Origin: a bacterium
GTDB taxonomy: Bacteria > Fidelibacterota > Marinisomatia > Marinisomatales > JAHJCW01
DNA: 15,736 nucleotides
Assembly (NCBI GenBank): GCA_018812885.1
Contig: JAHJCW010000083.1
Coordinates: forward strand, 1-15,736
Direction: 5' to 3'
Both the position numbers and the translations under genes were made by a program. This document shows positions 1 to 6,251 of the stretch, in pieces (the first letter of the stretch is position 1; each line of letters opens with the position of its first letter). The notes under the pieces are model-generated. The model did no database searches. It saw only the letters and a program-made list of their open reading frames with translations, and was not told the DNA's origin.

Positions 1-222
1 AGGAATGAAGTGATACTATTTTCAGATATAACTAAGAATAATATTTCTGCCATAGTGTCAAAATTAGAACTAATTCTTGCCGGCTTTGTATCTGGTTTCA
101 GTAAAGAATTAGACATAGAAATGTCCTATGGATATTCTATTTATCCAAATGATGCACAAGGCGCAAATGAACTGTTGCAATCAGCATATAAAACACTTTT
201 AGTAAAAAATAGTCATAAATAG
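1..222 (+). CDS. C-terminal fragment of a protein with a degenerate GGDEF-like domain (5' end outside window)
   Basis: The frame is open from the first base, so this is the 3' end of a longer gene; the GTG at 10 is not a likely true start. The visible 73 residues fit the second half of a GGDEF (diguanylate cyclase) domain. The opening R-N-E-V-I-L-F aligns with the G-G-D-E-F-hydrophobic signature and its following strand. SYGYSIYPNDAQGANELLQSAY matches the family pattern of a S-x-G-x-x-x-Y-P-x-D strand followed by a helix ending in A-x-x-x-L. The signature is not GGDEF (the last four positions read RNEV), so cyclase activity is unlikely; inactive GGDEF domains often act as sensors or docking modules. 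The stop is 14 nt before the response regulator start, so the two are probably cotranscribed. Upstream domains are unknown. The fold call is by motif reading only. Confidence 0.6.
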   Translation, partial: RNEVILFSDITKNNISAIVSKLELILAGFVSGFSKELDIEMSYGYSIYPNDAQGANELLQSAYKTLLVKNSHK

Positions 223-236
223 ATAAAGGGGATAGG

Positions 237-605
237 TTGGGCAAAAAGATATTAGTAGTAGATGATGAACCTCAAATTGTGTATCTACTAAGCCAGAGAT
301 TACAAGCTAACGGTTACGAAACGTATGCCGCTAATGACAGTTATCAATGTATTAAAATGGCGAGAGAGATAAAACCTGATCCAATATTATTAGATATGAA
401 AATGCCTGCCGGAGGCGGGTTACATGCATTTGAAAACCTAAAAGCATCTGTTTATACTGCAAATATTCCCATAATATTTATTACTGCCTACCCCGGAGAA
501 GAAATTAAAAAGCAAGTAGAAGAACTTGGAGCAAATGGTTTTTTTGCAAAACCTTTTAACAGCGTTGAGCTACTAAGCAAAATAAAAGAATTAATTGGAG
601 AATAA
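237..605 (+). CDS. Single-domain response regulator (CheY-like receiver)
   Basis: The 122-residue protein is essentially one receiver domain with no DNA-binding or enzymatic output. Visible motifs are KKILVVDDEP at the N-terminus (acidic pocket D9, D10, E11), phosphoacceptor D53 in ILLDMKMP, T83 in IIFITAY and K105 in FFAKPF, the full conserved set for phosphotransfer. It should therefore accept phosphate from a histidine kinase and act by protein-protein contact. The start is TTG at 237. It is supported by a G-rich ribosome site (AAAGGGGA, 225-232) a few bases upstream and by the need to include the KKILVVDDE strand, since the first in-frame ATG (codon 41) is too late. It lies 14 nt after the GGDEF-like gene. 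No kinase is visible in the window; the PAS protein downstream lacks a kinase domain. Confidence 0.9.
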   Translation: MGKKILVVDDEPQIVYLLSQRLQANGYETYAANDSYQCIKMAREIKPDPILLDMKMPAGGGLHAFENLKASVYTANIPIIFITAYPGEEIKKQVEELGANGFFAKPFNSVELLSKIKELIGE

Positions 606-678
606 GTTCATTAACTAAAATTAATTACTAGTACGCCTATCTGTTAATTAAGATATAATAAAAATAATCTTTCATATA

Positions 679-707
679 TATCAAAAATCTTATACGCATT
701 TTTGATA
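679..707. repeat. Perfect 10-bp inverted repeat (hairpin) after the response regulator
   Basis: TATCAAAAAT (679-688) is the exact reverse complement of ATTTTTGATA (698-707), with a 9-nt loop between. The stem is AT-rich and no T-tract follows, so terminator activity is doubtful. It could be a weak 3' processing or stabilising hairpin for the upstream message, or an operator-like dyad. Confidence 0.6.
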
Positions 708-754
708 AAAACAATTTCTAAAAATAATTAACAAATAATGCATATATTATTTTA

Positions 755-790
755 TAGGAATTCCCCCATGCCAAAATAGGGATATTCCTA
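755..790. repeat. Hairpin of two stacked stems
   Basis: TAGGAAT (755-761) pairs with ATTCCTA (784-790), continuing inward with TCCC (762-765) and GGGA (779-782) across a single bulged T at 783. This gives 11 base pairs and a 13-nt loop. There is no following T-run. It may be part of the larger structured region downstream or a separate element. Confidence 0.5.
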
Positions 791-839
791 ATTGTTGTGT
801 TGTAATCTCTTCTATTAACTTTTTTTAGGACATACAATT

Positions 840-1049
840 GTTCTTTTAACTTATGATAATAGGAGACATATCATAAAAAAGAACCTATCAATGAGATCAA
901 TTAGAATTATTTATATTCTTTTAAAAAGATTTTAAAACTAATGCCGGGAACTATCTATATCATTATCGGCGAATGAGTAGTAAAACCTTCCACTGTTAGG
1001 GTATGTCTCCTACTACTCATAATGATCGTTATAATTAACGTTCCCGGCA
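840..1049 (+). ncRNA. Candidate structured RNA: two complex hairpins with complementary (kissing) loops
   Basis: Hairpin A (840-884): GTTCTTTT (840-847) pairs with AAAAGAAC (877-884) and TTATGATA (851-858) pairs with TATCATAA (869-876), with a 3-nt bulge and a 10-nt loop at 859-868. Hairpin B (942-1049): the GC-rich outer stem TGCCGGGAAC (942-951) pairs with GTTCCCGGCA (1040-1049), a middle stem ATCATT (959-964) pairs with AATGAT (1021-1026), and the apical stem ATGAGTAGTA (973-982) pairs with TACTACTCAT (1011-1020), enclosing a 28-nt loop. The loop of A and the loop of B are complementary over 11 nt (860-870 with 1002-1012); the core GGAGACA/TGTCTCC (862-868 with 1004-1010) lies entirely in the two loops. 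The strand is assumed from the flanking genes; the dyads alone do not fix it. Transcription is not shown. Alternatives are a small palindromic mobile element or a cis-regulatory leader of the PAS gene. Confidence 0.5.
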
Positions 1050-1115
1050 ATCCATTAAGTATTTCAACAATGAAAATTACTATTTAAATTAGATAGTTAA
1101 TTTAATTTAGAGAAA

Positions 1116-2219
1116 ATGAGAAAAATAATAACTAAAAGAGCAGTAGTAAGCTTCGCTTGTATTTTTACCTCTATCTGGGGACAACATGTAACCAATTCAG
1201 CAAGTAAGCTACCATGGTTTGAAGCAGTTGGATTAACTATTTTTGCTTTTACGTTACTGGTTATAGTTATGATTTATACAATTCATTTATTTAACATAAA
1301 ACAAAAACTCTCTAAAGAAAAAAATCAATTGAATAAGTTGAGCATTGATTTAAAATCGGAAGTAATTAAACAAGAATCTCAATTTAAAGAAACATCACTT
1401 GCTCTGCAGATTATTAAAGACAATACATTTGATGCTATAATAATACTAAATAACATCGGAAGAATAATTTTTTGGAATTCTGCAGCTGAGCGGATTTTTG
1501 GATTCAGTTCTGAAGAAGTTGTCGGTTCAGATCTAATTGACGTTATAATACCAAAAGAAAAAGTTGTAGAATTTAACAAAATGTATAATCCTGATATTAC
1601 TGGACGACTAGGCACATCAAGAAAATTATTACACATAAATGCAATTAGAAAGGATGGTATTCAATTCCCCGCTGAGATATCTATTTCAGATTTACGCCTT
1701 GGTGACTTATGGAACACAGTTGGAATAATCAGAGATATGACAGATCAAAAAACTCTAGAGCAGGAGTTGATGGTAGCAGAAAACCGATTAAAATTATCTC
1801 TGCAAGGTGAAGAAGAAAATTTATGGGATTGGAATGTTCAAACAAATGAAATGTATTTTAGCCCGTCTGTCCAATCAATGCTCGGATTTGAACAAAAAGA
1901 AGTCCGAACATTCTACAAAGAATGGCAAAAGTTGATTCATCCTGATGATATTGTAAATGTAATGTATGAACTAGAAAAACATATTGATGGTAAAACTAAT
2001 ATGGTTAGAGTTGAATACCGAATGAGATCGGCATATGGAAATTGGAATTGGATTTATACCCGTGGTAAAATTGTTGAATTTGATGACGGGAAGAAACCCT
2101 TAAGATTCATAGCAACAAATTCAGATATCAATGAACAAAAACAGTATGAATTAGATGTTTTAAAATTGCAGGAACAATTAATTCAGGGAAAAGAAAAAAC
2201 TAATACAGTAAATACTTAA
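1116..2219 (+). CDS. Membrane-anchored tandem PAS sensor without an output domain
   Basis: 367 residues. Two hydrophobic segments (about 8-22 and 38-59) bracket a short, probably periplasmic loop, so most of the protein is cytoplasmic. Residues about 60-100 are charged and helix-forming, probably a coiled-coil linker. PAS 1 (about 96-212) shows DAIIILNNIGRIIFWNSAAE and FGFSSEEVVG, ending in a PAC-like VGIIRDMTDQK. PAS 2 (about 222-345) is of the PAS_3 type, with LWDWNVQTNEMYFSPSVQSM, LGFE, WQKLIHPDD and a closing IATNSDINEQKQYE. Only about 20 polar residues follow, so there is no HisKA, HATPase, GGDEF, EAL or HTH domain. The ATG at 1116 has only a weak purine-rich upstream stretch. The downstream 28 bp to the next, convergent gene leaves no room for a lost kinase. 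It may signal through a partner protein, or be a truncated kinase. Confidence 0.85.
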   Translation: MRKIITKRAVVSFACIFTSIWGQHVTNSASKLPWFEAVGLTIFAFTLLVIVMIYTIHLFNIKQKLSKEKNQLNKLSIDLKSEVIKQESQFKETSLALQIIKDNTFDAIIILNNIGRIIFWNSAAERIFGFSSEEVVGSDLIDVIIPKEKVVEFNKMYNPDITGRLGTSRKLLHINAIRKDGIQFPAEISISDLRLGDLWNTVGIIRDMTDQKTLEQELMVAENRLKLSLQGEEENLWDWNVQTNEMYFSPSVQSMLGFEQKEVRTFYKEWQKLIHPDDIVNVMYELEKHIDGKTNMVRVEYRMRSAYGNWNWIYTRGKIVEFDDGKKPLRFIATNSDINEQKQYELDVLKLQEQLIQGKEKTNTVNT

Positions 2220-2247
2220 AAACTCGACAATATTGAGTACTTTATAA

Positions 2248-3237
2248 TTAACTGACATTGTGCTTTATAACGTAAGACCCATTTTTCTTAAGTTCATTTA
2301 AATTATTTGCTGCCATATAACTCATCGAACTACGTAATCCGGCATCTATTTGGTCCAGAATATTCTGTACACCACCTTTATATTCTACAATAGTTTCATC
2401 ACCTTCAACGTAATATGGATTCTTGCCTCTTTTCTGCTGAACGGCATATGAAGCTGATCCACGATAGGCTTTATATAGTTTTCCATTATATTTAAGAATA
2501 TTTCCTTCTGCTTCTTTAGTACCTGCTAACATTCTTCCTACCATTACCGCATCTGCTCCTACAGTCAACGCTTTCGCGATATCTCCTACCGCCCTAATTC
2601 CTCCATCAGCAATTATTAGTGATTTACTACCAATTTTTTCTTTTATGCCTCTACATTCTTGTATTGAAGATACAATACCTTGCCCCACTCCTGTCATAAT
2701 TGAAGTTGTACACATAGAACCAGAACCTATTCCGACTCTAATTGCATCAACTCCCAAGTCTGATAGATATTTAAATCCTTCTTCGGAATCAACATTCCCA
2801 CAAATGATATAAGTATTTTTAAAATCCAGTATTTGTTTTATTGTGGGTTCAACAGCAGTATTGAAACCGTTCGCTACATCAACAATAAAAGCACGTGCTC
2901 CTGAGTTGTAAAATTCATTAATAATCTCTTTTTCATCTAAACCGACCGCAATTGCTGCATCGAATCCATCATTTTTTAAAGATTTAAAGCTCTCTTTTCT
3001 CTTGTCTATGGGTTGAAAACGATGAATCATTCCTAGCATTCCATTATTGGATAAGATTTGACACATCTCTAAACTGCAGATGGTATCCATTGGTGCAGGA
3101 AAAACGGGTAATCTTAAATTATAACTCACACCGTTTGATTCTAAGTTTAGAGAAAGATCAATTTCTTGCCTACTATTAACTTGAGATAAGTTCCTTGGGA
3201 CTAAAGATATATCTTGATAACTGAGAGATGGTTTCAT
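2248..3237 (-). CDS. guaC: IMP dehydrogenase/GMP reductase family enzyme, probably GMP reductase
   Basis: A 329-residue (beta/alpha)8 barrel without the CBS pair found in typical IMP dehydrogenase, close to the usual length of GMP reductases. Visible elements are PVFPAPMDT (44-52), VDVANGF (119-125), GNVDSEEG (148-154), the catalytic loop VGIGSGSMCTTS with Cys176, MTGVGQ (181-186), ADGGIRAVGDIAKAL (210-224), GADAVMVG (227-234), the YRGSAS flap (258-263), VEGDE and EYKGGV, and GLRSSMSYMAA (300-310). DVANG and TGVG favour GMP reductase, which converts GMP to IMP with NADPH; IMP dehydrogenase usually has D-x-A-H-G-H. The loop reads CTTS where GMP reductases and many IMPDHs have CTTR, which is odd. 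The start ATG at 3237 has only a weak upstream GGA. The gene is divergent from the MFS transporter and faces the PAS gene tail to tail. Confidence 0.75.
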   Translation of the reverse strand: MKPSLSYQDISLVPRNLSQVNSRQEIDLSLNLESNGVSYNLRLPVFPAPMDTICSLEMCQILSNNGMLGMIHRFQPIDKRKESFKSLKNDGFDAAIAVGLDEKEIINEFYNSGARAFIVDVANGFNTAVEPTIKQILDFKNTYIICGNVDSEEGFKYLSDLGVDAIRVGIGSGSMCTTSIMTGVGQGIVSSIQECRGIKEKIGSKSLIIADGGIRAVGDIAKALTVGADAVMVGRMLAGTKEAEGNILKYNGKLYKAYRGSASYAVQQKRGKNPYYVEGDETIVEYKGGVQNILDQIDAGLRSSMSYMAANNLNELKKNGSYVIKHNVS

Positions 3238-3252
3238 GCGATTTCCGTTTAA

Positions 3253-3264
3253 GTTTTTAAAAAC
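3253..3264. promoter_or_regulatory. 12-bp perfect palindrome in the guaC-like/MFS divergent intergenic region
   Basis: GTTTTTAAAAAC reads the same on both strands and lies 16 bp upstream of the guaC-like start codon, inside the 152-bp divergent spacer. Its position would suit an operator or a core promoter site, but such AT-rich palindromes occur by chance. A second dyad in the same spacer, ACCTAT (3284-3289) with ATAGGT (3305-3310), is weaker. No confident -35/-10 pair was assigned. Confidence 0.25.
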
Positions 3265-3389
3265 GATTTCATCAAATGTAATAACCTATAAACTTAATAA
3301 TATAATAGGTGAAGATGGAGTAATATTTCCATAATTTATATTCATGGCAATTGTAATTTTCCAACCTTATTTAACTTCAATTATTATAA

Positions 3390-4706
3390 ATGTATAAATC
3401 CATTAGCTCCATATTGAAAAGGTATAAGACAATACCTAAATCAACTTTACAGTTGATAGGTGGCATATTCCTTCTGAACTTGGTAAATGGGTCATTTATC
3501 TTAATCTTAAATATCTATTTAAGAAAAATGGGATTTGCGGATAACCAGATTGGTAGTTTTACTTCGTATCGATTTTTAGGTGTCCTTATCTTTGCATTTC
3601 CATTTGGAATATTTATAAAAGGTAAATCTCTAAAACCATATTTCATTGCTGCATCTTTATTAATTCCATTTGCAGCATTTTTAATGATAGAATCAGTAAA
3701 ATTGGGCAACCCCTTAGCAATAAAAATAAGCTTTTTTACATGGGGAATGGGACTGATGCTATTGCAAGTATGCGCCCTACCCTATATTATGCGAACCACG
3801 CCCAAGTCAGTTCTCTCTGAAGCCATAACTCTTAATTATTCCGTTTGGTCCTTATCAATTATAATTACTGGTCTTAGCGTTGGGATACTTACACATTTTC
3901 AGAAATTCTCCTTTTTTAATATCCGATTCACTTGGGATGAATACCACGTCATTTTGTTATTTATAATAATCAGCTTGTCGGCAATTTTTCTAATCGGCAG
4001 TATGAAGGAAAGTAAACCTCGTTCTTCTTCAGCTGAATTCAGCAATAATTTCGCTACATTACTTTTAGACTATGATTGGTTTTTAATATTAAAAGCGTTA
4101 ATTCCAACTTTACTAATCGCGGTGGGTGCCGGATTAACAATTCCATTCATTAATTTATTCTTTTATTCTGTATTTAACATGGATTCTGCTCAATTTGGAA
4201 TTCTTGGTAGCGTAGCATCCACGATGGGTTTTATTGCCCTACTACTTGCACCAACGATGAAAAGAAAATACGGATATAATTTTTCTATTATCACTACGCA
4301 ATCGATAGCGATTGTCTTACTTGTTGTACTAATCTTTACCGAATTATTTTCAACAATAAATGGAGTTATATTTATTGCAATTTTTGCTTATATATTTCGA
4401 CAACCATTAATGCAAATTTCTTCACCAATTACAAGCGAATTAATGATGAAATATGTAGGTGAGAAAAACCAAGAATTAATCAGTGCGGTTAATTCAAGTA
4501 TATGGAGTGCATCATGGTTTATCAGTGCAAAAATATTCCAGTATCTACGAGAATTAAATTTCCCGTATTATAAAATATTCTTTCTAACCGCAATAATGTA
4601 CTCGATTGGGATATTTTTATATTACTTTATTATTAGAGAGTACAAAACAATGAAAACGACTAAAAAACCTAAAGAATCATTTGAAAGGATTATAGTCGAA
4701 GATTAA
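3390..4706 (+). CDS. MFS transporter, 12 transmembrane segments
   Basis: 438 residues, almost entirely hydrophobic helices joined by short basic loops, in the 6+6 arrangement of the major facilitator superfamily. TM1 starts near residue 19. The loop after TM2 (GIFIKGKSLKPYF, about 73-85) sits where MFS motif A belongs but is degenerate. A long central cytoplasmic segment (about 204-228, MKESKPRSSSAEFSNN) separates the halves. The tail from 417 is highly charged and cytoplasmic. The substrate cannot be read from the sequence. The ATG at 3390 is preceded only by TTATTATAA, with no Shine-Dalgarno, so translation may be leaderless-like; a later start would cut into TM1. It is divergent from the guaC-like gene, and its stop is 3 bp from the stop of the convergent nitroreductase gene. 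Confidence 0.85.
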   Translation: MYKSISSILKRYKTIPKSTLQLIGGIFLLNLVNGSFILILNIYLRKMGFADNQIGSFTSYRFLGVLIFAFPFGIFIKGKSLKPYFIAASLLIPFAAFLMIESVKLGNPLAIKISFFTWGMGLMLLQVCALPYIMRTTPKSVLSEAITLNYSVWSLSIIITGLSVGILTHFQKFSFFNIRFTWDEYHVILLFIIISLSAIFLIGSMKESKPRSSSAEFSNNFATLLLDYDWFLILKALIPTLLIAVGAGLTIPFINLFFYSVFNMDSAQFGILGSVASTMGFIALLLAPTMKRKYGYNFSIITTQSIAIVLLVVLIFTELFSTINGVIFIAIFAYIFRQPLMQISSPITSELMMKYVGEKNQELISAVNSSIWSASWFISAKIFQYLRELNFPYYKIFFLTAIMYSIGIFLYYFIIREYKTMKTTKKPKESFERIIVED

Positions 4707-4709
4707 TTT

Positions 4710-5477
4710 TTACAATGACCATTCCTCGATTGCTTTTCTAACCGATCGTGTCATTTCAATAGTAAAATCGGCTACAAATTTTTTCGAGTACATATGTTGA
4801 CCAAAATTGGTTGCATTAGCATGGTAGTGTTTTAATTCTCTGTCTTTGTACATTTCATCAAAATCGACTTTATTCAATCTTTTATACTGGTTTTTAAAAT
4901 GGATATATTGTTGCGGAAATCGAGGTTTCAATTCTTTGGAATGATAATTTTCCTTTGGATAACCAAAACATAACATAGTAACCGGAAATGTGTGTTTTGG
5001 CAGATTGAATAAGTCTTTATGAAATTCATAATTCTCCATTATATCGCCAATATAGCATGAACCGATACCTATCGATTCTGCGGCAATTACAGCTGTTTGT
5101 GCTGCTATCAAGGCATCGCAACAAGCCAATAGTAAATCACCTTCTTTGGGAGTTCTATCGGGCAATTTTTCTCTTATATGGTAGGATTCAACATCGCTTA
5201 CTGCGAAATAATCCATCCACCGTTGATAATCTGCTAAAAACAGTAAAACTAATGGCGCTTTAGCAATGAACGGCTGATTATCGCAAGATTTCACTAACTT
5301 TTTCTTAATAACTTGGTGATCAACTTCTATTATTGAATATAACATCATATTACCGGCTGTTGGTGATCGCATAGCGGAATTAATTATCAAATCTTTGAAT
5401 TCATCTGATATTGCTTTTTCGCTGTATGATCGTAGTGAACGTCTATTATTAATTATTTTAAGTGTTTCGTTCATCAT
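4710..5477 (-). CDS. Nitroreductase-family FMN oxidoreductase
   Basis: 255 residues from the chosen start. The nitroreductase fold is indicated by RRSLRSYSEKAIS (12-24, phosphate/FMN contacts), SAMRSPTAGNMMLY (34-47), DALIAAQTAVIAAESIGIGSCYIGDI (121-146, flavin-binding helix and glycine loop) and VTMLCFGYPKE (166-176). The family uses FMN and NAD(P)H to reduce nitro-compounds, quinones or flavins; the true substrate is not evident. The C-terminal 70 residues extend past the core, as in NfsA/FRP-like members. I chose the ATG at 5477, with ATG 5474 the alternative, because AGGAG (5487-5483) lies 5 nt upstream; the GTG at 5483 overlaps that ribosome site and is unlikely. The site overlaps the stop codon of the UPF0316 gene, so the two genes are one transcript and probably translationally coupled. 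Confidence 0.85.
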   Translation of the reverse strand: MMNETLKIINNRRSLRSYSEKAISDEFKDLIINSAMRSPTAGNMMLYSIIEVDHQVIKKKLVKSCDNQPFIAKAPLVLLFLADYQRWMDYFAVSDVESYHIREKLPDRTPKEGDLLLACCDALIAAQTAVIAAESIGIGSCYIGDIMENYEFHKDLFNLPKHTFPVTMLCFGYPKENYHSKELKPRFPQQYIHFKNQYKRLNKVDFDEMYKDRELKHYHANATNFGQHMYSKKFVADFTIEMTRSVRKAIEEWSL

Positions 5478-5485
5478 AGTCACTC

Positions 5486-6091
5486 CTATTTCCTTTTCAT
5501 GATTGAGGAAAGTCTAATTCTTGAGAACGGTCGCGATGAATTTACTTTTTGAAATGTATTAGGGAAATCCCCCTCTTTTACCTGTCGCACATCTTCAATT
5601 GAATAGAATGCTGTCGGATTAAAATTATTTACGCTGTTAATCAATATCGGTAATTTCTTTCGTTCAATAATAGTTAATAAAACATTCACAGCCCCCATAG
5701 TACCTTTGCCATCAAGAACGGTATATCTTAATTTTTTTGACTTGAGAAAAGTTATCAAACTGGTTATGTCATTCGCAGTTATCAATCGTAGGATCACTTT
5801 CCCAATGGATATCTTTTGTTCTATTAAAATTCCAACATAGTTGCCCGTTGCAAATCCTGCCGCATAAGCGATGTAAGTCAATGGATTTGTTAAATTCAGT
5901 AATACTTGACCTATTACACTTATCCAAATCAGTACTTCAAAGAATCCCAAAACAGCTGCCCATAATTTCATTCCGCGTGATACAAAAATGATTCTAATTG
6001 TACCAATCGAAACATCCAATATTCGAGCAATAAATATTAATAAAGGCAGTACAACCCAATTAAATAGATTAGTATCAAAAAAACTTTCCAT
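5486..6091 (-). CDS. UPF0316 (DUF5698/DUF2179) membrane protein
   Basis: 201 residues from the chosen start. The N-terminal half has about three membrane segments (about 12-28, 43-63, 69-90) and carries the family hallmarks ARILDVSIGTIRIIFVSRGMK (22-42), LGFFEVLIWI (48-57) and YAAGFATGNYVGILIEQKI (76-94). The C-terminal half (about 105-172) is a soluble DUF2179-type domain with ITFLKSKKLRYTVLDGKGTMGAV and an IIERKKLP segment, predicted cytoplasmic. The molecular role of the family is not established. The start is placed at ATG 6091 because GGAG (6103-6100) lies 8 nt upstream; the longer TTG start at 6112 would add seven residues and put the ribosome site inside the coding sequence. It is the first gene of a two-gene minus-strand operon with the nitroreductase. 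Confidence 0.85.
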   Translation of the reverse strand: MESFFDTNLFNWVVLPLLIFIARILDVSIGTIRIIFVSRGMKLWAAVLGFFEVLIWISVIGQVLLNLTNPLTYIAYAAGFATGNYVGILIEQKISIGKVILRLITANDITSLITFLKSKKLRYTVLDGKGTMGAVNVLLTIIERKKLPILINSVNNFNPTAFYSIEDVRQVKEGDFPNTFQKVNSSRPFSRIRLSSIMKRK

Positions 6092-6251
6092 TTCAATTAC
6101 TCCATAATTCAAAATTGAATTTTTTACAAAAAGATAATAATTATTCTAACATTAATAAAGTTACTTATTCTAGGTATAAAATTTAGCCAACTTATGTTTT
6201 CAGTCTAACTAATATGAATAAGTATATTTGACAAATAATAATATGGTTTAA

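Larger units (their letters stand above)
606..1115. other. 510-bp non-coding interval rich in inverted repeats
   Basis: Between the response regulator and the PAS protein I find no convincing coding sequence; the only short frames are 13-14 codons without a ribosome site. The interval holds four consecutive inverted repeats at 679-707, 755-790, 840-884 and 942-1049, listed separately. The last two form a probable structured RNA. Stretches between them are plain AT-rich sequence. No T-run follows any of the hairpins on the plus strand, so none looks like a standard intrinsic terminator. A convincing promoter could not be assigned. Confidence 0.8.

Noticed and set aside
891..935. A 14-codon frame (MRSIRIIYILLKRF) between the two hairpins, resembling a type I toxin peptide
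   Set aside because: No Shine-Dalgarno at the right distance (the nearest AGGAG is 25 nt upstream and inside a hairpin loop), no codon-level support, and short frames are common in AT-rich sequence.
942..1049. Integron attC site or MITE
   Set aside because: The ends lack the attC core GTTRRRY/RYYYAAC, there is no integrase, and no target-site duplication or second copy was seen in the window. A lone palindromic element cannot be fully excluded.
840..1049. Retron msr-msd RNA
   Set aside because: Consecutive hairpins are retron-like, but no reverse transcriptase or retron effector is adjacent; the next gene encodes a PAS protein.
2220..2247. Terminator between the PAS gene and the guaC-like gene
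   Set aside because: Only a short CAATATTG dyad and a weak ACTC/GAGT pairing are present, with no GC stem or T-run.
6163..6223. Inverted 8-mers ACTTATTC (6163) and GAATAAGT (6216)
   Set aside because: Separated by 45 nt in AT-rich DNA with no further pairing; likely chance.
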